The notes beneath the pieces were generated by a model. That model was not told the DNA's origin. It saw only the letters and a program-made list of their open reading frames with translations, and ran no database searches. This document shows positions 1 to 7,385 of a stretch of DNA of 11,527 nucleotides, piece by piece. Both the position numbers and the translations under genes were made by a program. Where the stretch lies: positions 1-11,527 of the forward strand of contig CAVGRR010000051.1 in assembly GCA_963631655.1 (NCBI GenBank), read 5' to 3'. The first letter of the stretch is position 1. Every line of letters begins with the position of its first letter. The stretch is from Methanomethylophilus sp963631655 (GTDB taxonomy: Archaea > Thermoplasmatota > Thermoplasmata > Methanomassiliicoccales > Methanomethylophilaceae).

Positions 1-2
1 CC

Positions 3-14
3 AATTATTTTTAT
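3..14 (+). promoter_or_regulatory. Candidate TATA box for cobN
   Basis: AATTATTTTTAT lies 30-41 bases before the ATG at 44. With the usual archaeal spacing of about 25 bases from TATA centre to transcription start, the transcript would begin about ten bases before the ATG, giving a very short leader. No Shine-Dalgarno is visible before the ATG, which fits. The window edge cuts off the upstream BRE context. Confidence 0.4.
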
Positions 15-43
15 CGTTCCACATACAATCCCAGACGATCAGA

Positions 44-3000
44 ATGGTGAAGATCACCGTATTGGGGATTGGCTCCCACGGCGCATTCCTTATGATGCCG
101 GTCGCAGAATCCCTTCGGAAGACAGGTGCAGATATCGATCTGTATTGTGTGGATTCGTCCACATTGGATGAGGATCTCACGCTTATCCCTCCGTTTCTGG
201 AAAGGGTCCGTTCTTCTGACATCCTTTTCCTCAATGTCCACGGAGATGTCACCTACTTCCGCCACTTCGACAAACTAAAAGAGACGATCGAATCGTCAAG
301 TGTCTCTGTACTTCTGTACGGATGCGACGAAGATATCCTTGCCGACTATCGCAGATACTTCCGCGGAAGCGATGAGGAATATTCTCTGCTTCTCACATTG
401 GAATCCATCGGCGGCGACGAGAATCTGCGTTCGGCACTTCTCTGGTGTCTGAATCATTTCGACGGGACAGATCATGAAGTACCCGAACCTGTCCTGCCGA
501 TGGCACAGGGGATCTACATCCCCGAAAAAGGTGCGATATCCCTTGATGAAGGGGTTGATAATGCACTGAAATCGGGAAGACCGGTCATTGCGATATTCTT
601 CGTCAATGTGTTCTATACAAGGCACAATCTCAGATCAATCGATGCTCTTTACTATGCCGTGAAGGAGGTCGGCGGAGAACCGTTGCCGATATTCTTCTGC
701 ACTTACGAGAACAGAAGGACCGGTTCCATCGGAATACGGAGGATAATCGACGAACACCTCATCAGGAACGGAAGATCTGCAGTCGATGCGGTGCTCAACA
801 CCAACGGATTCTCCATGACCCTTCTCGCCGACCCCGGATGCGGAGAACAGGTCTCGAAGGACAACTTCCTTGCAAGACTCGGCGTGCCTGTCATACAGGC
901 CATCACCATGTCACATTCGAGAAAGACCTGGGAAGAGAATCCGTTCGGTCTTTCATCTGCAGAATTGGCATACTCGGTGACCAGCCCCGAGTTCGACGGA
1001 CAGATCGATGCCTTCCCGTTCAGCGGAACCGAAAGAACGGAAAACGGAGACTATCTGCAGATGCCAATCGAGGAAAGGTGTCATGCCTTGGCGGAGATGG
1101 CCTACAGATGGGCACTTCTGAGACACAGACCTGCCTGTGAAAAGAAGGTCGCTGTTCTCATTTACATGTACCCTCCGAGACAGGACCTCGCCGGCGGAGG
1201 ATACGGATTGGACACTCCGCAGAGCGTGTCCGAACTTCTTCACCGCCTCAAAGATGAAGGCTACACCTTGGATTGGCTGCCTGCCGACGGAAAGGAACTG
1301 ACGGACCGTCTACTCGAAGGCGTGACCAACGACGACAACTGGATCTCAGAGTCCCAGATGAAGAAGATGTCCGTCGGAACTGTATCAAAGAGACAGTATC
1401 TGGAATGGTTCGCGGACCTGCCCGGAAAGGTCCGTTCCGATCTTGTCGAAGGCTGGGGCGAACCGCCGGGAGACATCCACATGCTCGGTGACGGTCAGCT
1501 CATCCCCGGGATCATGAACGGAAACATCTTCATCGGATTCCAGCCGGACCGCGGAAAAGCGGGACCTGGGTCTTATCACGATCCGTGGCTTGCACCGCCC
1601 CATCAGTACCTCGGATTCTACAGGTGGCTGAAGGAGGTATGGGGCGCCGATGCGGTCATCCATGTGGGAACCCACGGCACCTTGGAATGGCTCCCCGGCA
1701 AAAGTGTGGCCCTATCAGGGGACTGTTTCCCGGACCTGATCCTAGGCAAATTGCCTAACATAAATCCATACATCATAGACAATCCTGGTGAAGGGATGCA
1801 GTCCAAAAGGCGGCAATACGCCATCACCACCACTCACATGATCCCTGCGATGGGACGCGTGGGAGGTTATGAGGACATCGATTCCCTGGTCAATCTTGTT
1901 CAGAGATACCTCCGCACAAAGGATTCGAACAGCGATGCGAAACTTGATTTCGAGCTTGAAGAGATACTCGAAGCCAGTAAGAAAATCGACATCTTATCCG
2001 ATCTGGGTCTTTCGGATGACTGCAGCACCGAAGAGATGAAAGACAAGGTGGACCAACTGTATGACTACCTTCTCGACATCAAAGATGCGATGATCAAAGA
2101 CGGCCTTCACATCCTCGGAGAGGTCCCCGAAGGAGAGAGATTGATCGAAATGATCTACTCTCTGGTGAGATATCCGAACGGAGATGTCCCTTCGCTGAGG
2201 GAATCGGTCGCACGTGTGATGGATCTGGACCTCAATGAACTTCTGAGGTCCCCTTCGGGCACCCAATCCGACGGAAGACTCAACGGCGAACTCATCGAGA
2301 TCATAGATGCTGGCACATTCAAATTGATCGAATATGCGGCCGATCACGATTTCGATCCCGAAAAAGTGAAAAAAGAGGCACGGAAGAGATTCCCGAAAGC
2401 GGGAAACGATATGACCCAGACATTGGATTTCATGTGTGGATTTCTCATAAATGCAGTGAAAAGAATGCCCGATGAGATCGGCGGTATTATTTCCGCACTG
2501 AACGGCTGTTATATCGAACCGGGCCCGTCAGGCTGTCCCGGTCGCGGAAGGGCACAGATCCTCCCCACCGGCAGGAACTTCTATTCCATAGACCCGGACG
2601 GAGTACCGTGGCGTTCGAGCTGGGACATCGGATCGGAAATGGCCGAGATGATGGTCAGCCGTTACGTCGAAGACAACGGGGTGTATCCGAAATCGGTGGG
2701 TGTGGTCCTTTGGGCCACGGACACCATGAAGACCGGCGGGGACGACGTCGCCTACATCCTCAGACTCATGGGGCTGAGACCTGTGTGGTCGTCCTTGGAT
2801 GACAGGGTGAAGGAACTCGAGGTCATCCCGCTGTCCGAATTGAAAAGACCCAGAATAGACGTCACCATGCGCATCAGCGGATTGTTCAGGGACACTTTCC
2901 CGAACATCTCGAACATGCTCGACGACGGAGTGAGGATCATCTCCGAACTTGACGAGGATGACGACAGCAACTATCTCGCGGCCAATGTCCGCAGGGAGAC

Positions 3001-3781
3001 CGTGGAGGCATTGGCGAACGGACTTCCAGTGGATGAGGCGAGAAGGGAGGCGAGCATCCGCATCTTCGGCGATGCCCCGGGACAGTACGGAAACGGAGTG
3101 TCCGATGCCGTTTTCACAGGAGAATGGAAGACCATCGATGACCTCGCCGGGATCTTCGTGAACCATGGATGCTACGTGTACGGAAAAGGACTGTCCGGAG
3201 AGGCCAAACAGGACCTGTTCCGCCGCAGGCTGTCTAGTATGGATGTTACCGTGAAGAACCACAACACCCGGGCGGTCGACATGCTCGATATGGATGATGA
3301 TTTCGACAGTCTCGGAGGATTCACCGCCGCAGTGACCTCACTGAGCGGCCAGAGGCCGACGACATACATGGGGGATTCCTCTGACACCGCGAACCTGAAA
3401 CTCAGGACCGACGCGGAGGAATGCAGGTTCATCTTCCGCAGCAAGATCAACAACCCTAAATGGCTGGAAGGGCTGAAGAAGCACGGATTCGCCGGTGCGA
3501 AGGAGATCTCGAAACTCTTCGACTTCACCATGGGCTGGTCCGCCACATCAGACATCGTGGAGAACTGGATGTACGACGACCTGGCGGAAAGGTTCGTCCT
3601 CGATGATGAGACAAGAGAATGGATCAAGGATGAGAATCCCTACGCTATGATGGCCATGCTCGCACGTCTTCAGGAGGCCGAGGACAGAGGATTCTGGGAC
3701 ACCACGGACGAGATGAGAGAGAAGCTCAAAGATGTCTATCTCGACTTCGAGGAACGGATCGAGGAGATCACTGACCGCTGA
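44..3781 (+). CDS. cobN: Cobaltochelatase subunit CobN / Mg-chelatase subunit H-type protein (1245 aa)
   Basis: Large, porphyrinoid-binding subunit of an ATP-dependent metal chelatase. In the family it inserts Co2+ into a corrinoid (CobN) or Mg2+ into protoporphyrin (ChlH/BchH), in the cytoplasm, with AAA+ partners. Seen: family signature HVGTHGTLEWLPGK at residues 540-553, preceded by a PPHQYLGFYRWL-type stretch (518-529), then NPGEGMQSKRR at 580-590; a second signature GPSGCPGRGRAQILPTGRN at 827-845; and a C-terminal NPYAMMAMLARLQEAEDRGFW-like end. Length matches full CobN (about 1200-1300). No signal peptide or membrane segment. The frame is open upstream to the window edge, but ATG 44 gives a plausible N-terminal beta strand (MVKITVLGIG) and lies just after an AT-rich promoter-like stretch. 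No ChlI/ChlD/CobS/CobT gene is in the window. CobN is preferred over ChlH because cobalamin use is universal in methanogens, but the metal is not decided by sequence. Confidence 0.93.
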   Translation: MVKITVLGIGSHGAFLMMPVAESLRKTGADIDLYCVDSSTLDEDLTLIPPFLERVRSSDILFLNVHGDVTYFRHFDKLKETIESSSVSVLLYGCDEDILADYRRYFRGSDEEYSLLLTLESIGGDENLRSALLWCLNHFDGTDHEVPEPVLPMAQGIYIPEKGAISLDEGVDNALKSGRPVIAIFFVNVFYTRHNLRSIDALYYAVKEVGGEPLPIFFCTYENRRTGSIGIRRIIDEHLIRNGRSAVDAVLNTNGFSMTLLADPGCGEQVSKDNFLARLGVPVIQAITMSHSRKTWEENPFGLSSAELAYSVTSPEFDGQIDAFPFSGTERTENGDYLQMPIEERCHALAEMAYRWALLRHRPACEKKVAVLIYMYPPRQDLAGGGYGLDTPQSVSELLHRLKDEGYTLDWLPADGKELTDRLLEGVTNDDNWISESQMKKMSVGTVSKRQYLEWFADLPGKVRSDLVEGWGEPPGDIHMLGDGQLIPGIMNGNIFIGFQPDRGKAGPGSYHDPWLAPPHQYLGFYRWLKEVWGADAVIHVGTHGTLEWLPGKSVALSGDCFPDLILGKLPNINPYIIDNPGEGMQSKRRQYAITTTHMIPAMGRVGGYEDIDSLVNLVQRYLRTKDSNSDAKLDFELEEILEASKKIDILSDLGLSDDCSTEEMKDKVDQLYDYLLDIKDAMIKDGLHILGEVPEGERLIEMIYSLVRYPNGDVPSLRESVARVMDLDLNELLRSPSGTQSDGRLNGELIEIIDAGTFKLIEYAADHDFDPEKVKKEARKRFPKAGNDMTQTLDFMCGFLINAVKRMPDEIGGIISALNGCYIEPGPSGCPGRGRAQILPTGRNFYSIDPDGVPWRSSWDIGSEMAEMMVSRYVEDNGVYPKSVGVVLWATDTMKTGGDDVAYILRLMGLRPVWSSLDDRVKELEVIPLSELKRPRIDVTMRISGLFRDTFPNISNMLDDGVRIISELDEDDDSNYLAANVRRETVEALANGLPVDEARREASIRIFGDAPGQYGNGVSDAVFTGEWKTIDDLAGIFVNHGCYVYGKGLSGEAKQDLFRRRLSSMDVTVKNHNTRAVDMLDMDDDFDSLGGFTAAVTSLSGQRPTTYMGDSSDTANLKLRTDAEECRFIFRSKINNPKWLEGLKKHGFAGAKEISKLFDFTMGWSATSDIVENWMYDDLAERFVLDDETREWIKDENPYAMMAMLARLQEAEDRGFWDTTDEMREKLKDVYLDFEERIEEITDR

Positions 3782-5078
3782 ACCACGTGAGCAGTTCCGT
3801 AGGTCCGACCAGGATAACAGAATCCGTCTTCGATTTTTTGACAAGCTTGTCCTCGAACCCGGACATGGAGAACATTATCAGAACCTTCTTCGGAACATCG
3901 CGGATCAGTTCGGACCTCGCCTGCAATGCTTTCAAAGCACCCTGGTCGATCTTTCCTTCCCTGAATTTGCAGTCTGCTACCAGAGTGCGCTCATCGCCGT
4001 CGATAACGACGGTCGCCACCAGAGTGGTCTTCTGAGTGTCCTCCTCCTTCTCCCACCACCTTCCGATGCAGGTGCAGTCGAAATGGGTGCGGATGTATTC
4101 GCTGCAGAGGTCCCTGAACCTCAGCTCGAGGAACATGTCCACATGATGAGCGATGTCGGCATAGGTCGGTTTGTCATTGAACTCCACCTTCGGATTCCTG
4201 TGGATTACCAGGAAGTAGAACGCAAGAACAGGCGACCTCAGAATGTATGCGGGTTTCATGGGGGAGTTGCCCATCGGGGTCATCTGAACGATGAATCCCT
4301 CGCTGACCAGTTTCTTCAGATAGATATCACAAAGCTGTCTCGAAATGCCTTCGATGTTCGCCACATCGATGGGGCGACCGGTGAAATTGGCAATGTCGTA
4401 CAGGATCGCACAGCACGCAGGATACGGGACGGAACTCCTTCTCAGAAGGATCTCGCATTCCGCGGCGAGCTTAGGATATACACCCAGGAATACCCTTTCG
4501 ACGGAAGATATGAAATCATTCTTGTTCAGAAGCTGATGGTACAGCGGTACATCCCCTGCCACCAGATATGTCTTCAATTTATCGACAGGGGTCATTTTGG
4601 AGTGGAACTGTGCATATTCGGTGATATTCAACGGACCTAGGTGGATCTGGTCATGGAACGGGATGCCGAAGTCGTCGGGATCGCAGTTTCCAATCAGGAT
4701 GGTACGCGGATTCTCGGAAATGAATCTGATGATGGCCTCACAGATCTCTTTGGGAGCGTACTGAACACTGTCGAAGACCACAATGGGGCCACGCTCATTG
4801 GAATGTGCGATGATGACATTGAGGAGTTCGGGGACAGTGCGTTCATCATCAAAAGGCCTGCCTATAAAGTTGGAGACCGCGGAACGGACCGCATCCGCAG
4901 CTTTGACAGGGGTACAGTCCTCAAAAGAGATGTAAACTGTCCTGACGTTCTCGCAGAACCTCTTCGCCAGAGCGGTGGCTCCGATGCGGGGTTCAGCAAC
5001 GATGAAACAGGGTTTTCCCGAAGAAAGGACCTCATCGATCTTCTTCAGCTCTTTTTTTCTCCCGAGGAATGCCGCCAT
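3768..5078 (-). CDS. DUF234-type archaeal AAA ATPase with degenerate Walker A and B motifs (436 aa)
   Basis: Resembles the archaeal ATPase plus DUF234 family: N-terminal FLGRKKELKKIDEVL (residues 4-18), a P-loop NTPase core, a middle winged-helix region (about 200-285), and a C-terminal PD-(D/E)XK-like DUF234 domain beginning near GRWWEK (339-344). The family's cellular role is poorly known. Oddity: where relatives have a GRRRVGKT-like Walker A, this protein has AEPRIGAT (28-35), with the lysine changed to Ala34. Walker B reads VVFDSVQ (100-106), keeping Asp103 but replacing the catalytic Glu with Ser104. In the nuclease-like part the expected EID-type acidic motif is TTLVA, while DCK (369-371) survives as a (D/E)xK. 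ATP hydrolysis is therefore doubtful. The frame is intact over its full length, so this is not a simple pseudogene. The 3' end overlaps the end of cobN by 14 bases, convergently. The start is ATG 5078, supported by a TATA-like element upstream and the family N-terminus. Confidence 0.85.
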   Translation of the reverse strand: MAAFLGRKKELKKIDEVLSSGKPCFIVAEPRIGATALAKRFCENVRTVYISFEDCTPVKAADAVRSAVSNFIGRPFDDERTVPELLNVIIAHSNERGPIVVFDSVQYAPKEICEAIIRFISENPRTILIGNCDPDDFGIPFHDQIHLGPLNITEYAQFHSKMTPVDKLKTYLVAGDVPLYHQLLNKNDFISSVERVFLGVYPKLAAECEILLRRSSVPYPACCAILYDIANFTGRPIDVANIEGISRQLCDIYLKKLVSEGFIVQMTPMGNSPMKPAYILRSPVLAFYFLVIHRNPKVEFNDKPTYADIAHHVDMFLELRFRDLCSEYIRTHFDCTCIGRWWEKEEDTQKTTLVATVVIDGDERTLVADCKFREGKIDQGALKALQARSELIRDVPKKVLIMFSMSGFEDKLVKKSKTDSVILVGPTELLTWFSGQ

Positions 5079-5106
5079 TATATCGAGACAGGGATGGAAA
5101 TAGTGG

Positions 5107-5116
5107 ATATATTAAG
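5107..5116 (-). promoter_or_regulatory. Candidate TATA box for the degenerate ATPase gene
   Basis: Read on the minus strand this is CTTAATATAT, 28-38 bases before the ATG ending at 5078. The expected start of transcription would be around 5085-5090, leaving a leader of under about 12 bases. There is no clear Shine-Dalgarno, consistent with near-leaderless expression. Confidence 0.45.
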
Positions 5117-5191
5117 ATTGGTAGACGGTATCGTTTGATCATTAATCCACTGAAAATGTCAAAACATAATTTCCAGAACAAACTACCTGAA

Positions 5192-5203
5192 TTTTTAATA
5201 AAA
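5192..5203 (+). promoter_or_regulatory. Candidate upstream TATA box for the 480-aa protein gene
   Basis: TTTTTAATAAAA is the most AT-rich, TATA-like element in this intergenic region. It predicts a transcription start near 5222-5228, just after an overlapping inverted repeat. That would leave a leader of about 27-33 bases to ATG 5255 or about 75-80 bases to ATG 5303. A second weaker element (TTCTTATATG, 5272-5281) would instead give a leaderless message at ATG 5303. Confidence 0.4.
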
Positions 5204-5207
5204 ATCA

Positions 5208-5223
5208 AGGGTTCACCCTGAAC
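5208..5223. repeat. Overlapping inverted repeats, candidate operator
   Basis: AGGGT-TC-ACCCT (5208-5219) and GTTCA-CCC-TGAAC (5211-5223) are both perfect inverted repeats and overlap each other. They lie 5 bases downstream of the TATA-like element at 5192-5203, where a bound repressor would block the start of transcription of the rightward gene. Regulatory role is inferred from position and symmetry only. Confidence 0.4.
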
Positions 5224-5250
5224 GACAACACTCCGGGAACAAATTACTCA

Positions 5251-5266
5251 GCAAATGCAGATTTGC
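5251..5266. repeat. Perfect inverted repeat in the leader of the 480-aa gene
   Basis: GCAAAT-GCAG-ATTTGC is a perfect 6-4-6 inverted repeat. It contains the first possible ATG (5255-5257) and precedes the preferred ATG at 5303. It could be a protein-binding site or, if transcribed, a small hairpin in the leader. A start codon buried in the stem argues mildly against 5255 as the true start. Confidence 0.4.
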
Positions 5267-5271
5267 ACTTA

Positions 5272-5281
5272 TTCTTATATG
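5272..5281 (+). promoter_or_regulatory. Candidate proximal TATA box for the 480-aa protein gene
   Basis: TTCTTATATG is centred about 26 bases before ATG 5303. This is the spacing expected for a leaderless archaeal transcript starting at that ATG and matches the arrangement at the neighbouring SNF2 and DUF4143 genes. It competes with the more AT-rich element at 5192-5203, and the sequence alone cannot choose between them. Confidence 0.3.
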
Positions 5282-5302
5282 TGGTCGACACAATGTGCCT
5301 GC

Positions 5303-6745
5303 ATGCAGTTCCAGCTCCCGTTCGGCATCACCGAGAACACTCTCAGTAACTTCGAGAGAAACTTGGCAAAAGCCACTGTCATCGGCCCGTTAAAAGAACA
5401 CAGTGAAGAGGTGGTATTCTATGATGTGGAGGTACGCGGAACCAAGAGACGTTATCTTGTCTGGAGATCCCCGACTGGAGTCAAAGCGGTGATGGGCGAG
5501 AACGGCAATTGTTGCGATACAGGCGCATTAGCCTGCCTTATCAAGGAAAGAGAGCTGTTCGGAGATGACAGGCTGAATATTCTTCGCGCAGCACGCAACA
5601 TTCCGGAAGATATATCTGCAATACCTGAATTTGAGCTGGGACTTGAGACCGAACCGCGCACAGGCGAGGATAATGTAGAGGTCTGTGAAAATTTCATTTC
5701 GGATTTCATGAATAGTCTGTGCCAGTCGGGCCTGAGTTCTGATATTCTTCTTGAAACAATTGATACAGCGGTCAGATCCTGTTTGACCTGCAGCAAATAT
5801 GATGCATCCTATATCGCCGATATCATCCTTTCTTATGACAACATAATAGGGCCTATCCTCGAAAATGTATCTCCAGGAGGGCTTTCTTTAATAGTGTGCA
5901 GAAAATCAAGCATATCGAGTTCCTGGATCATACCATTCCTTGACCATGTTCCACAACCTGCACTTATCTCAGCATTTATCGACCTTTCTGAATCCGTATT
6001 TCCGAGTACTGAACAGCTAGGTATCGCCGACGCACTTCTGAACCATATCGAAGACAAGGAGGAACTTGCATCAATACTCGCCGACGGACTTTCATTCTAC
6101 GAGCTAAACAATGTGATCGAGCGTGAAGCCCGCCGTAGTCATACTGATCTCGCAAGACGCACGGCACAGTACCTAATGGAGGTACCTGATTTCGAACGCC
6201 ATATCAGAGAAGCGGCATTGCTCACCAGAGACCTCGGTCTTCCGGACACTCACGATCTTTTCATCAGAAGTTTCCTGCAAGAACCGAACGGAAAGAGGCT
6301 TATTGACGTCAAAGACACCCACCCAGATACTGATATTCAGGAATTGATCAGGTCCGCATACGACAGCTGCAATCCGTCCGTACAGGGACTTGTGTTCTTT
6401 GCAAGAAACGGACTGCAAGACCTTGTGGCCGAGGATGTGTTCAGACGCATTGATTTCGAAGAGACCGAAGCGGAGGATGCTCTGCTTCTGGCAGAAGTCC
6501 TTTTCGACTGCGGAAAAGAAGAGGTTGCCCTTAATGTGGCAGAAGAGATATTGTGCATAAAACTCAGAAACAATAATCTGGAGGCACTGTCGATCATGGA
6601 AACTTTCGAACAGATCTTCAGCGGATACAGCAATGCGCGTAAAACCGCAATAGATATCCGCAGATCATTCGACGAGAGATACAGAATCTGGAAGGAATAC
6701 GATGCCAACGGAGGAAAGATGTTCTCCCTTTCCACCGGATATTGA
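5303..6745 (+). CDS. Unrecognised 480-aa protein, beta-rich N-terminus and helical TPR-like remainder
   Basis: I do not recognise this family. Residues about 25-70 alternate hydrophobic and polar positions with a charged turn (VVFYDVEVRGTKRRYLVWR, then GVKAVMGE), suggesting a small beta domain. A Cys pair follows (NCCDTG, 70-75). Residues about 125-460 are predominantly helical; EDALLLAEVLFDCGKEEVAL (391-410) has the hydrophobic/Gly/Ala pattern of a TPR or HEAT-like unit, so it is probably a protein-interaction scaffold. No signal peptide, membrane segment or catalytic motif was seen. ATG 5303 is chosen because the 16 residues from the upstream ATG 5255 are short, Cys-rich and unlike the rest, and 5303 sits at leaderless distance from a TATA-like element; ATG 5279 is also possible. 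The gene converges on the SWIM gene with 2 bases between their stop codons. A functional tie to the SNF2/SWIM pair is only inferred. Confidence 0.75.
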   Translation: MQFQLPFGITENTLSNFERNLAKATVIGPLKEHSEEVVFYDVEVRGTKRRYLVWRSPTGVKAVMGENGNCCDTGALACLIKERELFGDDRLNILRAARNIPEDISAIPEFELGLETEPRTGEDNVEVCENFISDFMNSLCQSGLSSDILLETIDTAVRSCLTCSKYDASYIADIILSYDNIIGPILENVSPGGLSLIVCRKSSISSSWIIPFLDHVPQPALISAFIDLSESVFPSTEQLGIADALLNHIEDKEELASILADGLSFYELNNVIEREARRSHTDLARRTAQYLMEVPDFERHIREAALLTRDLGLPDTHDLFIRSFLQEPNGKRLIDVKDTHPDTDIQELIRSAYDSCNPSVQGLVFFARNGLQDLVAEDVFRRIDFEETEAEDALLLAEVLFDCGKEEVALNVAEEILCIKLRNNNLEALSIMETFEQIFSGYSNARKTAIDIRRSFDERYRIWKEYDANGGKMFSLSTGY

Positions 6746-6747
6746 TA

Positions 6748-7383
6748 TCAAAGCACTCCAAAAAGATCTCCTAGTTCTTTATCGTCGATGATACGTGACG
6801 TTTTGACGTCGGCGTTCTTAAGCATACTGTTCAGTTTCTCCTCCACCGAACGCTTGATCAACGAGGACACATCGAAGTCACGCAATTCGAAAAACAGCAG
6901 AGGATCGACGTCGAACCTACTGCCTATGCCGTAAAGCACCGCGGCGACATGTTTGCACATATATGCATAATCCGGGCAGGAACACTTGAAATAGATCTCG
7001 TCGGGCGAAGGGAACAGTCCCTCCCGTGAAGTGAATATATTCCCTATATCTTCGGGGATTTCTCCGGACATCAGTTTCTCCAGGTTCTCGATCCTTCCAC
7101 CGCACTGTGCCAGAATATCTTTTTTACGGGATTCGCTGAGAGGCTTGATGTCCACCGACACCTTGTACGGACGGGGCCGAGAACCCCTCACCGAAGCGGT
7201 CACGTTCCCTTTGCAGATGTTCAGGTCCACAACTGCACCGTCACGGACGTAACTTCTTCCGCGGGCGATACGGTTGCTGAAATCAGCATAACTCTCCAGA
7301 TTGGCATTCCAGGATTTTCCCCACCAGTTGACGGCCAGTTTACGGTCGTGGATTATAACAGGGTGCAATTCTTTGACAGGCAT
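6748..7383 (-). CDS. SWIM zinc-finger protein (211 aa)
   Basis: Small SWIM-domain protein. The zinc motif CxCx6CxH is complete: Cys134, Cys136, Cys143 and His145 within KCSCPDYAYMCKHVAAVL. The N-terminal part has the typical features of SNF2-associated SWIM proteins: WWGKSWNANLE (20-30), RGRSYVRDGAVVDL (41-54) and GSRPRPYKV (67-75). The SWIM family is known to bind DNA or protein and is often encoded beside SNF2 ATPases. Start at 7383 is chosen because a strong GGAGGTG Shine-Dalgarno lies 5 bases upstream and homology begins there. The frame continues upstream to an ATG at 7617, but those extra 78 residues only mirror the helicase gene in another frame. It is separated by 2 bases from the helicase stop, so the two are translated from one message. 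The C-terminus, about residues 160-211, is helical and unassigned. Confidence 0.9.
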   Translation of the reverse strand: MPVKELHPVIIHDRKLAVNWWGKSWNANLESYADFSNRIARGRSYVRDGAVVDLNICKGNVTASVRGSRPRPYKVSVDIKPLSESRKKDILAQCGGRIENLEKLMSGEIPEDIGNIFTSREGLFPSPDEIYFKCSCPDYAYMCKHVAAVLYGIGSRFDVDPLLFFELRDFDVSSLIKRSVEEKLNSMLKNADVKTSRIIDDKELGDLFGVL

Positions 7384-7385
7384 GT

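Noticed and set aside
2528..3262. 244-codon minus-strand open frame inside cobN
   Set aside because: It is opposite the conserved CobN core, with no promoter and no recognisable protein pattern.
3732..4640. 302-codon plus-strand open frame opposite the pseudo-ATPase gene
   Set aside because: It is antisense to a gene with clear family signatures, shows no recognisable domain, and starts inside the end of cobN. It is a shadow frame.
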